Shown here: piece by piece, positions 11,141-22,998 of the stretch | How positions within the stretch are numbered: position 1 is the stretch's first letter | Layout: every line of letters begins with the position of its first letter | Source: Ornithodoros turicata | Taxonomy: Eukaryota; Arthropoda; Arachnida; Ixodida; Argasidae | Length of the DNA: 64,000 bases | Assembly (NCBI RefSeq): GCF_037126465.1 | Contig: NC_088201.1 | Coordinates: forward strand, 190,986,031 to 191,050,030 | Reading direction: 5' to 3' | Notes under the pieces: generated by a model | Databases searched by the model: none | What the model was told of the DNA's origin: nothing | The model's input: the letters and a program-made list of their open reading frames with translations, nothing else | Made by a program: the position numbers and the translations under genes

Positions 11141-11650
11141 ATGGCTAGCAGCACGCAAACGATCAAAATATATAACGATTTTACTTGTTCCCCCATATCC
11201 AGTTAGCGTTTACAGAAGTTTTTGCTTGCTTTCAGCACAACAAAAATGTGGCTGTCTGAACAAGATGTCATATAAACTTCGCATTTATCCGTATATCTCC
11301 AGGAAATGTGCTGGCGATGTTCAACCGGTGCCCAAAATCTCGTGTACTGAATCTTACAATCTTACACTCTCTAGACTGCTTCCTCCAGTCAAGTATCCAA
11401 AGTGCGATATCCTGCAGATGTACCTAGGACATCTGTTATTTACTGGGTAAAACCAAAACGCGAATGTCGTTCTGAGACATCCAGTAGATATCGTATGGTT
11501 GTCCAGATATTCAGGACGTTTGCGACCGTATAGGGATGTCCTATGGATATGAACGGTTTACTGGGATGGAATAAGGGTGAAAGCCTGAGGTGATTATTTT
11601 CACTTGTACTGGTTGCAACAGATGTAACTGATGTAAAACCCAACATATTA
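11141..11650. repeat. old dispersed repeat, right part
   Basis: Contains the same kind of scattered 'ggacatc' and 'gatatcc' phrases and a 'tttactggg' phrase seen in 3300-3430 and 56580-56760. It probably belongs to the older repeat into which, or next to which, the gypsy element inserted. No coding content was recognised. Confidence 0.35.
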
Positions 11651-11739
11651 GATAGGTATTCTGAGGTATGAACAGTTACATCATCAAGTGGACTGATAGT
11701 ACAGAGCTTTGTGCCATTGCTATATGTACGTAGAGCTTT

Positions 11740-12245
11740 GCCCTATAATTGATTGTTGATTGCTCGGAGAAGTAATTCTGTAGTTTCATAGTGATCTGGT
11801 GTGATAGTTATTTTTTAGATTTTATGCCTTCTTATTGTCCTCTACAATATTTGGTAGAATGGCAAGGTATTAGTGACTGCCTTTGCTATGAAAATAGCAG
11901 AACAGGCGTCCTTTATTTGTCTTAATTACTTGTTCCGCGAGGCACGCCTTGAGTCCAGTGCTAGTAAAGCACATATGTATGGCATGACACCTACACCATG
12001 CATCCACATCTTTGTAGTAAAATTCCTTTCCACGATCAATATGTAGGAGATTGGGGTCGTTCGATTCCTGTACAATTTCACTAAAACTTTTTTTCACGTC
12101 TTCGCCTCGCTTGGTCTTGATAGGTGTGGCCATCGGTTATTCCCATATGCAGTATATCACAATGATCAAGTAGGACAATTCCTTATTGTATTTCTTGTAT
12201 TGAATGAAGGAGATGACATCTGCTTGGTGGAGGTCGATCTTTGTG
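11740..12245 (-). pseudogene. DDE integrase fragment, Polinton/Maverick type
   Basis: On the minus strand the translation from about 12230 reads 'HQADVISF', then 'YLIIVIYCIW', a stop, and then an open stretch (12133-11870) with 'PIKTKRGEDVKKSF', 'NLLHIDRGKEFYYKDV' and 'LKACLAEQVIKTNKGRLFCYF'. These align in order with the integrase core of Polinton/Maverick-type elements, where the spacing is D, then D in 'LQTDRGKEF', then E in 'K..IVERFNRT.K'. The second Asp and the Glu are kept. A trace of the C-terminal part ('LPNIVEDN') continues in another frame below 11870. Stops and frame changes make it a remnant. No other Polinton gene was found nearby. Confidence 0.65.
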
Positions 12246-12249
12246 GACT

Positions 12250-13200
12250 GTATAGACTAGTGGTGTCGAACTCATTCCTATCCGCGAGCCGCATTGAGCC
12301 ATGGAGGAACTATGTGGACTGAATGCCACAGGTTTGGGATAGCATGCTACTGATCACACAACACAGAACTTAAAATAACATAATATATATGTATATATTT
12401 GTTTTTGCTTTGTTTTAATTGAATCACGGGGTTAGCAGTCGTCCTTTTTATGTGCTCTTACAAAAGTGACTGCAGAGTTGGACTGTGCCTAAGGACTGTG
12501 TTGAAGTGTTCATTTGATAGTTGTGAGCGTAACTTTGACTTATTCAAGTTCATCACACCTGCTCGCGGACGTATGTTGACACAGTTGTCCCGCGACATGT
12601 ATTTACAATTTATTATCGTTATTATTAACAGGTGTGGCACCTGTGGCATGTGGTGCCACGGACGACGACACTCTCGCGCCGTGCCAGCTACACTTTACGT
12701 GTGTGGGGCGCGCGAAATAAAACCATTCACTTTGTTCTGATCAGCTGGCGGCTCCAGACGTTTCCTTTTACGCCATCGACCGGGAGCCACACAGGCCCAC
12801 AAATAATAACTCGTGCGAGGTGTATGAATGAAAACGGTCTTATGTCGGACATTGTGTCACAGAGGTAGATGAGAAAATGATAATAAGATGTATGGAAACA
12901 GCATTTATTACCATCCTTGTGCTTCCCCAAACATCGATGTGATCATCTTGGCTTTTTGCTGATTGACATTTGATTGCTTGAAGACCGCTAGGACCCTCCT
13001 CACAGGCTCTGCTTTAGCTTCATTTTTTCTTGTTTGAGTCGTCATTTCTTCTCTTCAGTTGACTCCTCGTCCTCCTTGTATTTCTTTCCAAAACAGTAAC
13101 GAAGAAGGGCTTTCGCATATTTATTGGGAAGGAGAAAGTTGAGACCTCGTATGATAGGTTAAAAAGCAAAAGCAGTGGACAGGAGGAATAATGAGGATGT
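12250..13200. other. unassigned DNA with a possible hAT-like edge
   Basis: The sequence at 12263-12300 ('gtggtgtcgaactcattc' then 'cgcgagccgcat') has the style of hAT ends seen in other genomes, but no partner end was found. The rest has only short overlapping frames. Confidence 0.25.
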
Positions 13201-13234
13201 GTCATTTTGAAAACGAGAAAGTTTGTTCTTACAG

Positions 13235-14225
13235 CATCAGTGAAAATTGTTGGATGAATATAGTGGTAAGTTTTGGTTTCCAATGTAGCTCCTGCTCTCA
13301 TGAATGTTGCTTCATGAATGTAAGGAAATACATTGTATCGACATGTGAAATATTTAAAGTTTATTTGTTATTTCAGCCTCAGAATCGCCACCACCAAGTT
13401 GTATGTATTTGTGAAATTTCATTGATTTGAGGTTATTATACAAGTTCCAGTCCAGATGGGTTGGTGGGAGTGAGTGATGATGCATATGTATGTACTACTG
13501 TATGAGTTTGATTAGTTGTTATTAATTGCAACTATCTTATTCAGATAATTCGCTGGTACTGTCGTTGCCACACTGCCGGAATGTGAGTATAGTTATGTGG
13601 CACCATGCACTATATGTATTATTGTCTGTGATTAATTGCAACTATCTTTTTCAGATTGTCCAACGTGTGTTGCCACCTCAATGTGTGTATCATTGAGTGT
13701 AGAGGATGATAATATTTGGGATTTTCTTTCAGATTATTGTGGCCCCGCACCATCTCACTGTATGTATTATTGTATTGCATGTCGATGTTGATATTAATTG
13801 TAGCTATGTTTTTAGATCATCCAGGGGCAGTGCACTGTGTCTGTTAGTGAATTAGATTGTGGCTTCATATAACAGTACGTCCTCTTTCAGGTCATTGCTG
13901 CTGCTGCAGTGTGCTACACGAGTTATCAAATCGTAAGCAATGCGACGAATGCTGATTTTATGCTTTCTTACAGAGCGCATTGAGTTGAGAGAATTAGTAA
14001 AGCAATCTTTATTAGATACGTTAAACGAAATAATAAATATAAAATAAATATATATATTTTCTCTTGTAGAATGTGTATTGTCTTGCGTTGTCTCTTTTTC
14101 AGATCGTGAAGGTTTTTCGACTGGGTTTTCTTCTTCAGTTGATTGGTATTATTGGCACATTTCTAGCACCATTGGCTTTAATAGATATATTTCACTTGTA
14201 CTTTATGTGTATGACTCTTCTTTGA
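13235..14225 (+). CDS. micro-exon array encoding a small Cys-containing, membrane-like protein
   Basis: Plus-strand exons bounded by pyrimidine-AG and GT: 13377-13400 (24 bp), 13545-13582 (38), 13655-13682 (28), 13733-13759 (27), 13816-13836 (21), 13891-13932 (42) and a terminal exon 14103-14225 ending in TGA. Joined, they make 303 bases, 101 codons with no internal stop. The first six exons give short peptides; five of the last six exons start with the pattern I-[I/V] or V-I when read alone. The last encodes a hydrophobic stretch (GFLLQLIGIIGTFLAPLALI) like a membrane segment. Candidate upstream exons of 31 bp at 13235-13265 and 13289-13319 both leave the frame in phase. Introns are 50-170 bp. 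Repeated intron/exon borders ('aattgcaactatctt.ttcagat') suggest tandem duplication of exon units. The start codon was not found and the function is unknown. Confidence 0.5.
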
Positions 14226-14229
14226 TGTC

Positions 14230-14930
14230 TATACTTGCATGTTGTAACTGCAAGTGCGTGTAATCAACCCACGCATTGTAATCTATCCCACCCCCGCTGA
14301 AGGGACTTATGCAGGTGTTGCACCACTGAACTGAACTTCAAAATTGTGAAAAGGTCGGCCCAGGGGATCTATTCCCGTCAAAATAATGGACATCGATTAC
14401 TTTGTGTCTCGCCTATCATTGGTCGTCATAATTTTCTCCCTGATGTGTCATCATGCTGTCCTAAAATTGCTCTTAGGGAAGGTCTGAGGATATTCTGAGT
14501 ATACCATGTATAGTGCCGCATCGACATTAATGAGGAAGATGTGAGAATCAGAATTCACCTTCCTGGGGATGTCACCCCTGTTCACGTATGGTGCTCTTAG
14601 GATATCCCTGGGATGACAGTGTGTTTTGGGGGAAGCCAGCGGTTACTTCTTGTACGTCTGTGTGATTTGGGGGATCTTCTAGGGTAGCACGCCTTAACTG
14701 TACGGTTGCTGTGGTTATTGTTACGCACGCCGGTTCTTACGTGGCTTAGACGCGTATGAGCGAATGAAGAACAGACATTTTGTGCGCGAATGTGAATCCA
14801 TGGTGTGTACTATGAACAACTCGTTTGGAACGGGAGTTAGACTGATACAAGTATCTTTATAATAGCAAGCAACTACTATGTTGTTACGCTACTCAGTGAT
14901 GTCTTAAGTGTGATTACCTTCCTGCAAGTG
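14230..14930. other. unassigned DNA
   Basis: Nothing coding was recognised. Phrases such as 'ggatattctgag', 'ggggatgtcacc' and 'ggatatccctgggat' (14485-14615) resemble the old dispersed repeat at 3.2 and 56.5 kb. Confidence 0.3.
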
Positions 14931-15614
14931 CACGAAAAGCTTTCCCACTCGCAAGGGCTACTGTGCCAGCATCTCTATCAGAGTTGCTAAAACAATTTCA
15001 GGACATATACCGTGTCGTGGCTACAGCTATTGCGCTGGAATATGCTCACGAAGTTGAACGGCATTGCCGTGCCGCTCTGCAGCACCTTGTTGAAGCTGCA
15101 ACAGACAAAGCTGGCAAAGAAAATTGTGAAGATGTCATAAAATGTTCCAGGGCATGGACGTGTCACAAATTTCTCTCACCAGGAACTTGACAAGGAAGAA
15201 TTGTGAATACGTTATGCCACCTACACAGATGGACTTCTATAAAAATACATATGCCATTATAACGTGACCGACATCACCTTTGCAACTCTTGGGCAGGCTA
15301 CTAGTGGCAAGTGAAGGACATGGTGCATTCGATCGTGTCTCACAATACGGCCTAAAGGTTGCAGGGAAATTACGTTTTCCTGAGGTGCGTGGTGACAAAT
15401 GTGATTTATAGTAGAAATGCTCTCTATCGATCCAGGTGGCACAGAGAGCGAAGGGTGAATATCACAGCATGGACTACACACAGAATATGGACGAGGCAAG
15501 AGGACTTTGAGCCACTTGCGAGGATCCATGTTCATCCAAAAGGTTTTCGCACTATCGCTATGGCATATAGTACAGTCACGAAAAGCTTTCCCACTCGCAA
15601 GGGCTACTGTGCCA
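14931..15614. repeat. 38-bp direct repeat pair about 646 bp apart
   Basis: The phrase beginning CACGAAAAGCTTTCCCACTC and ending CTACTGTGCCA is present at 14931-14968 and again, identical, at 15577-15614. The second copy runs into a small 'ctactactgtgcca' minisatellite up to about 15650. The 75-codon frame starting inside the first copy (14963-15190) is helical and charged but matches no family I know. Confidence 0.75.
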
Positions 15615-15649
15615 CTACTACTACTGTGCCACTACTACTGTGCCAAGGG

Positions 15650-18470
15650 CTACTTCGAAAGCATAATGCCATTTTACTTTATCACACAAACACTGTGCAT
15701 CTTTTATTGTTAGGTACAACAACTGAAGCAGTTGTCCGAAAGAGTTTGGTTACTAAAATGAAATCACCAATAGCGGAGGTAAGAAATGTATGTTATATAT
15801 TAAGCTTGTATTAAAAGATCCAAGTGACTGGCTTAAATGACGCTGCTTCTGAGCAGGGATCTGTTCTTTGCTCTCATCATATTCGTAGATTCATGAGAGA
15901 TGATTGGTATGTTATATGTATGGAAGGTGGCATTAAGCAAGCGCTGGACAAATCCCTGTACATGTCCATCTGGTGCAAAATAATGCATGGTTTTAATATG
16001 TACATTGCATGTGTTCGCATTCTATATGCTCTAGATATCATCTGTTTCAAAGTACAACAGGATTTATCAGCATGCAAATATGCACAATGTTCGAGTCACC
16101 TATCTATGTAGACAAAAAAAAATTTTGTCTTGACTTCGTTCAACAGGGTCTGGTACACCCACTGTCAAAAGAACATGGTACATTAATTTTGTTATGTTGC
16201 TGTGGAGCTTGACCCTGCTTGTCATGGAACATTCTGCTTATTTCTCTTTGAGACTCGGTTGATCATACATAACCACCAACCTGGCAATGTCGTAGATCAC
16301 ATGGCCTGCACAGAATGGCAGGCAAAATCGTGCTTGTTTAGAAGAAGTACCCTCACAGCAGGCTGCACAAATCACCTGTAGACAAGGAAGACCAAGTCAC
16401 CTACTTCAACTACCTCTGCTATGAAAATGGAGTGTTGCACCTTAAGCAGTCCCACACGTATTACAGACCGGCACCGGTGCAGGTTATGACGTATATTCTA
16501 AACTTCACACACACACACACACACATACATTCTTCTTTGTCTATTCCTCAAGTGAGAGGGCATAGTGATTGTGACGACATGTTCTTGTCACAACTTATTC
16601 CAAAGCTTGCGCAGTTTTACATTTCGGTATTTTTTAAATGAGGTATGTTATTGTATCATGTTAAATTTGAGAAATGTGTTGTATAACTTGAGTGAAATAT
16701 GTATATGATATGTGAAAATTAATTACATTAGCTTTGTATTCAGTGGTGGTTTTCAAACAAGTTTATTTTGACCACTTAGAGGACCGAGGCCGAGTGAAAA
16801 GGCCGAGTGAGTGCCGTACCACTCGTTAGGAAACAATAAAAGAACTGTAAGTCACCTTAAAGAAGCTCAGAAAGCACTTCAATCACTTCCATTTTTTTTA
16901 AACCAAGCCGTTAGCCGACCTATTGAAATACACCATGCAGAGTGATTCATTCATCAGATGCATAAATATCGCAGAATTCAATTTTGGCGTCATGGGGATG
17001 GCTCGAGGGTGAATGAGAATTGCTTTGGATCCGACCGTCCTGTGTTTCGGTGTTCCCTCAGGGTCACCTCCGAGGGCGAAATTAAATGTACTGAGGTACA
17101 GGTACTGAGGAAATGTTGCCACGAAAGGCTCTTTCCTAGCAACACTACCCATCGGTGACACTTGCTGAGCAGCATTGGCAATTCAGTAGCCGCTCATGCC
17201 GTGGATGACATAATTATTGCCCCTTGTGAATCAGCATCCCCATTCTGGCCCAATTCTATGATGTTCTTTGCTGGTTGGCTTGGTGTCAAAGTTATCAAGA
17301 CACACATTTGCTCCTCTGGACAAAAGTGCATCCTGCTTGAAGAAAATGCGGCATTTGTGGACAGTACTCAACTACTGTTTTACTTCAGTGTAAAAAACCA
17401 GGGCAATACTGATTTCGGCAAGGTGTTCGTGTCTGTTGCTGCGTTTGCAGCATTTGTCAACTCATTTGAGGAAGCCAAAGCTAATGTTGTTAGGCTCCTC
17501 ACGATCCATAGGATCAGAACAAAGTTTGTGTGAAATCCTGGATGGGATTATGCGACCACTTGAGTTTGTTTTGCCCATCAGTGTATACCAACTCCTCAGA
17601 GAGCGACTGTATTTGGTATGCAAAGGAAATAGGATAGACATGAAGACAATAAGCAAATTTGAAGATTGCAGTCGTAACCCCTTGATTTGTACATGTTTGT
17701 TCAGTATATGTTTCATAACTGTATTCATCCTGTGTAAAGGGTATCAACACATTATCCTGCAATCTTGAAGTGAAATGATTTGTGGACGACTATCATGTGC
17801 CGCAAAAATCATTCTATTGTCGATCAATGAAAACTAATCAGTGTTCGCCTTAAGATAGCGTACTCGTGTAACCGTATAGGCAAATGGATCTCAATGCAAG
17901 CAAGTGCGTTTTTATGACTATTACATGTACGAAGGAAGTAATGCATTGCCATTGCTAGGTGGGTTCTAGCATTCTAGCTAGTGTGAAAGGAGTAGAAATA
18001 CTTGGGAGTTACCGTGTGCATGCGTTGGGCATTAGCAGTGCGTGGTCATGCAAAGTAATAGGCTAATAACAATCACGTCGTAACTGGTTCTCGTTACTTT
18101 ACTACGTTTGTTCATCTCATTAAATACTTCTTTTCGTAATTTATTGTGGCTTGATATTTATTAATGTGCGATCTCTAATTTTGCTAGATATTTTTTGCTA
18201 GACCTAGTTTTGTGTGTTTCGCGATGTGATTCCACATGCAGCCTCATATTTTTGCCAAACTTTACCATAGTCCCCATGCAGGAGTGTGGCACGTTGAATT
18301 ACATGGGTAAAGGTTCAACAAGTTAATGTTGAAGTCATGTTCAATGCCATCATTGGTGCCATGTTGTTTCCTACAATCTATTGTCATTTGAACGGGAAAT
18401 ATTACCAGTGACATGCTGTGTAAGGGCTACAATGAGAGCTGTGCCACGCTGTCATATACTATTACGTATA
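15650..18470. other. unassigned DNA with an AC microsatellite
   Basis: A dinucleotide (AC)n run lies at about 16507-16526. A 123-codon open frame at 17162-17533 (plus) has a mixed hydrophobic composition, no motif and no convincing splice context; I do not recognise it. No RNA gene or transposon end was identified. Confidence 0.35.
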
Positions 18471-18945
18471 CTCTAAAAAAAGGTAAAATGGGGAGTAATT
18501 GCAGCTCTAGTACCCTAGAATGCATTTACTCCCCATTTTGGTCCCCTAATCACGAAATTCACTCCTCAGGTCTGCAAATAGTCAATTGACTTCGCAAATG
18601 GTCTCCTGAGTGCAACAGCCTACGTAAATACGTTCGTCGATTGGATGGAATAAGGCTATCTATCTAACTTAGCTAACGTTGCAAATTTTGCCTCATGTAT
18701 CTCGCAATATTTTATATCACTCGACATGTCACGATTGACGGTATAATTGTGACGGTTGACGGTAATGAAAGAGTTTTCATTCATGCACATCCATTAGTAC
18801 CTGGGTTTCTTGGACAGAGCGTGAAAGGCAGTCAGCACTCTGTGACATGCATTTAGTCTCATGCATTTACTCCCTCAAGTGACTAATTTTTGTGGTCAGT
18901 CACTCACTTCGCAAAAAGGACTAAAATTACTCCCTTTTCTTGTGG
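18471..18945. repeat. possible MITE with 'gggagtaa' ends
   Basis: The left edge 'aaaaaaaggtaaaatgggga' followed by 'gtaattgcag' is mirrored imperfectly by 'ctaaaattactccctttt' at the right. A further copy, 'tttactccccattttgg', sits inverted 45 bp inside the left end. Ends and target duplication are not certain. Confidence 0.35.
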
Positions 18946-19291
18946 TGGATATCACAGCGTGATAGCAAACTAGCATGATATGACAGCAAACTATTACGTT
19001 GTTATGTAACTTTTCTCCCCTACTACACTCTACTATTGAAGTCCAATGGGGACTGATGACTGATGGCTCATGTTTATAGTTGTGTTGCTGCATATGTCAT
19101 TCTGTGTCAGGTATGTGCACCACAAAATGACTTGCTTTTGCGGCGATCGCATTGCATCTACTGCAAACAGTTTCCACAGATGAACAAATAACTCCAACCC
19201 ACAAGTATTTCTCATTTCAATTTGATCATCGCAGTGAGTTCGAGTTCCCAATTGCTGCGTGACATTAAATTAGTTACTGTTACGACATTAG

Positions 19292-19509
19292 GGCCTGGTT
19301 TCACCAGCGCTGATTAACATTTAAACCAAGATCAATGGTCGATTGACTTGAATTTAACGCTTAACTCTGCTTTATAAGAGGGAGTTATTCTCACTGAAAC
19401 ATTCACAACGTCACCAGCTAGTAGTGAAAAAAGTATTGAGTAGTTAACTTCAAGTTTTAGCAGTCCTTGATCTCGTTTTAAAGTTAACCGGCGTTGGTGA
19501 AACCAGGCC
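19292..19509. mobile_element. PIF/Harbinger-like MITE (218 bp)
   Basis: Left end GGCCTGGTTTCACCAGCGC and right end, complemented, GGCCTGGTTTCACCAACGC form near-perfect terminal inverted repeats that continue weakly inward. TAG flanks both sides (19289-19291 and 19510-19512), a 3-bp target duplication typical of Harbinger-type elements. No coding capacity. Confidence 0.8.
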
Positions 19510-19512
19510 TAG

Positions 19513-20832
19513 CTGGGTCTTTGTATTGTGGCTCTGTTCTGATATCCTCTCAAATGATGTTCTTGCCATTGGTGGTTTGGTTTAGTTAGGAAAAGGAAAA
19601 GTGTGTTAGCGAGCCAACTGCCTTCGAATGACTTTTCAGGTGTTCCATCTCGCAAAAGAACAAGAAATGTGCGCGTGAGAGGGCAGCCTGGCTGAATACG
19701 CGTAGCTCACTTTGTATAAAGCTGATGTCATCAGTGACACCATGTGTTTACAATTTTAGCAGTTCGCGCCACGTATGCCATGCAAAAATCTGGACTGGCC
19801 CCAAGATGGTTACATTTGAACCTGGACTGGTCCAGAGTTCTTCCAGCTAAATGTGGATGGTCCCTGCGGGGTTCTCAAGTGGGGTGACTGGTTCCACTTT
19901 GGAAAAATCTGTGGTCGTACTCTGGCCTCAGGTGGTTCCACAAGTTCCAGCTGGAGCCTCACATCTCACCATTTTGTTCCACAGATGGTCAATTAATTCA
20001 CTTGAGATCGCTGGCAGCTTCCCTGTTGAGATCTCGAGGGGAAGATCTTTCTGGTTTTGTTGGAGCTACTTATAACTATTTTACCACGTATGTGATCTCG
20101 TTTTACTTCTTTTTATCGAGCTACGTTTGTGATAAAATATATGACAGAACTTCCATTCGTGCTGATATTCTGATCTACAGGCAAATATAATAAGATATAA
20201 AGTACCTGCAAGATGTCAAGAGATTCACTCCAAAAATTACAAAGACCAAGCTAAATAACAAAAGAAGAAGGAAAAGAAAGGTAATTGAAGCATGCCACGA
20301 AGCAGACGAAGACCGGATGCTAGTATCGATAGCGATGCCGTCCACAAACTCATGAAGAAAAACCATTGGGTTTTATCGTCTTATTTTTTTCAAAATTACT
20401 CAATAAGTAGCGCATTCTTTATGTGCAGCCTGAGGAAAATTGGTATTGTAAGGGCATGTCATGCAGAGTTTGATACAATGCAGATTCAATAGTAATGAGG
20501 GCGCCACGGTACGGAGGGTGGCTTATTCAGTTCAAATTCAAAAGGCAACAGCAGCGAGAATGGCAGTTGGAACTTGGGAAGTAGCGTCGCAACGTTGCAG
20601 CAAGTTGTCTTTGTCTTCGCTTGCGATTATAGGGATCGTGTATCTCCTGTGCAACATTTGCAATGGTTCTTGTGAAACCCATTGTCGATATGCCGGAAGA
20701 GTTTCGATGCTAAGAGGACGTACACGGCGTACGGGGAAGAACCGGACAATGAAACTCCAACCGGACTGCTCATAGTGCTTGTTCTGATATTAGTTTGTAT
20801 GAGTGCTGACCGTGGTGTTTTAATTACTGTTA
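19513..20832. other. unassigned DNA
   Basis: Nothing recognised. A phrase family with 'ctggactggtcc' and 'ggttccac' occurs at 19787-19960 and a related phrase occurs near 22090-22150. A short frame from 20292 (MPRSRRRPDASIDSD) is not supported by any motif. Confidence 0.3.
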
Positions 20833-20840
20833 ATTAGATG

Positions 20841-21474
20841 TAGGGATGTTCCAACCGAATTCACCAAGCCACGTATCCTCGAATCCTATAGGCAGGGATT
20901 CGAGATTCGCAAAACCGAATCCCAGTGCACAAAACGGCGATTCGAGTCTTTCGAGTCCATCAACCACGTTTGTTTGTTTGTTTTTCAAGTTGGCGCCTCC
21001 GGAGTCCGCCGAAAGCCTCATGGGCCGACAGGTGTTTTCTTGTTTGTTCGTTTGTTTATATTGCTCTGGAACTGTTATTCTGGAATTGATCAGACAGGAA
21101 CTGTTACATTAGAAGTTTAAAAGTAACCTAGTTTTCCTTTTGATTGTTGCTTAGTTTTATGGAAATAATTCAGTCTCAAAAATTTAGGTATTTCTTGAAG
21201 TCGGTGGACAATATGTTAAATAAATTACGTTTAAGAATAACTCTATGTGTATATTTTCTGAAACTGAAGCACTATTTAATTTGTTTTTCATTAAACAAAG
21301 CATCATATTCTGCTTCAAGACACTTTTCGCTAGAAGTGTTTTTTTTTCTGGCTTTTTAAACTATTTTTAAAGAAAGGATTCGAAAGATTCGAAATTCGTA
21401 AGATTCGTGGATTCGTAGAACCTTCATTGGACTCGGATTCGAATTCGAAAAATTTTGGATTCGTCCCATCTCTA
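20841..21474. mobile_element. hAT-like non-autonomous element with 'gattcga' subterminal repeats
   Basis: The left end starts TAGGGATGTTCCAACCGAATTC and the right end, complemented, TAGAGATGGGACGAATCC. Many copies of 'gattcga', 'ttcgaa' and 'attcg' crowd the first 130 and the last 110 bases. This end type (TAGGGATG..) and subterminal repeats are characteristic of hAT elements. The 8-bp target duplication is not exact ('attagatg' against 'aatttaga'). No transposase remnant was seen. Confidence 0.65.
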
Positions 21475-21482
21475 AATTTAGA

Positions 21483-21865
21483 CGTTTCATTTTATAAACT
21501 TAGGAAGAACTTGAAGAGAGAGAGGACAAAAAGAGTCTAAAGATTCCGAACGTATGGTGAAGAGGAAGGAGGTACATGTTGCAACCTGCGTGGAATACTG
21601 GGGTGTCATCTTCTCTGAGTAGATACAAGACGTGAGGTGGCCTACAAAACACCATGCTTCCTGTGGTATATAAGTGCAGCACAGACAGCATAGGCATATG
21701 CCAATAGTACAATGCCTATAGTCTAGACAAAGTGAGTGATCACACGTACACTACGTACGTAGTACGTACATAGAAATGTGTTGGTTATTCCTATTGCTCA
21801 GTGTATGCTTTTAGCAGAATAAACAATCTTTAGAAGAGACAGGGCGCTGACAAGCTGGTTCATGA
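21483..21865. other. unassigned DNA
   Basis: Nothing recognised apart from a short palindromic 'tacgtacgtagtacgtac' phrase near 21750. Confidence 0.3.
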
Positions 21866-21981
21866 TCAAGGAGGTGAACCCGAGACAGGGATGAAGAGAC
21901 GACACAACAAATTCTCAAGAAATTCTTTTTGAGAATTTGTTGTGTCGTCTCTTCATCCCTGTCTCGGGTTCACCTCCTTGA
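21866..21981. repeat. perfect hairpin: 53-bp arms, 10-nt loop
   Basis: Bases 21866-21918 and 21929-21981 are exact reverse complements, beginning TCAAGGAGGTGAACCCGAG. The spacer is 'gaaattcttt'. A 53-bp stem with no mismatch points to a very recent foldback event, a retained structure or an assembly fold-back. Confidence 0.9.
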
Positions 21982-22231
21982 AACAATCTTTACTTGAACA
22001 ATATGTGTATTGCTACGCATTATTTTCAGTCATGCATTCAGCTGTCCCAGCTGCTAAGTGTTGGATAAAGGACCACTTAGCAGAGGGGGCCACTGGACCA
22101 GTTCCACTCGTTCGCAATTAAGTGGAACGATCATGAAACTGGTTTCACTTTCAACTGCTCCCCACACTCAAAAGTAGGACATGCCCAATATACCACCATG
22201 CAATGGTCTCACTCCAGGTTTGTGCCTAAGA

Positions 22232-22440
22232 TGAATGACACTAATGGTCGTCATAATGGCGTCCTTCTGGGGACGCAGGGACCTATGGGAGTTCGTTATA
22301 GTCAGGGCCAATGAGAGCCTCACTAGCAGTCTACATATACCCTGTATGTATCCCCGCTAACCTCCTATACGGCGAATGACACTAATGGTCGCCATAATGG
22401 TGTCCTTCTGGAGACGCAGGGACCTATGAAAGTCATCGTA
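22232..22440. repeat. tandem duplication, period about 140 bp
   Basis: The phrase 'gaatgacactaatggtcg' followed by 'cataatgg.gtccttctgg' and 'gacgcagggacctatg' occurs at 22233-22300 and again at 22373-22440 with a few substitutions. Confidence 0.7.
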
Positions 22441-22998
22441 ACCCCCTACCTCACATTTGTAACCATGGCGTTGCTTACCTTATATGTAGCAGTTCGCGGT
22501 TGTAACATTCGAACTCAGCAGGAGCCAGAAGGAAGACATAAACCATTCCAAATAAAAAACGACCACTCCAGGCAGTGTACGACATATTCAATATTGGGCA
22601 TGCGGCCATATGGAGGCGGCTGCCAAAATTTTCCTTTCCCAGAGCATTCGCCCGAAGCCGCCGCATGATGTCACTACGTATGCAGAAGCAGCAGAAGTAC
22701 GCGTGTGTCGCACCTGGTCATAGCGGTTTAAGAGCAGTGTTCTGTCATGGGTACCGGCCATTACGACCCTGTATTCTTTTCGTCTGACATAGACGAGCGC
22801 GACGAAGTTTCCCAGTCATAGGTGAACGCGGAAGGCAACATCCGTCCTGCAAGGGGATTTCGCCCATATAACGAATCTTCCTTCAGAGCCTCATCTACAA
22901 TCTATATATTTTTAATTATGTTGCTGTTGTTTAATAAGATTGGTGTCAAAGGAGGTAATATGAACACCACCTTGTGCGCGCACCCCTTTGAGTCTTCT
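22441..22998. other. unassigned DNA
   Basis: Short overlapping frames only; none has a motif or a spliced context that could be supported. Confidence 0.3.
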
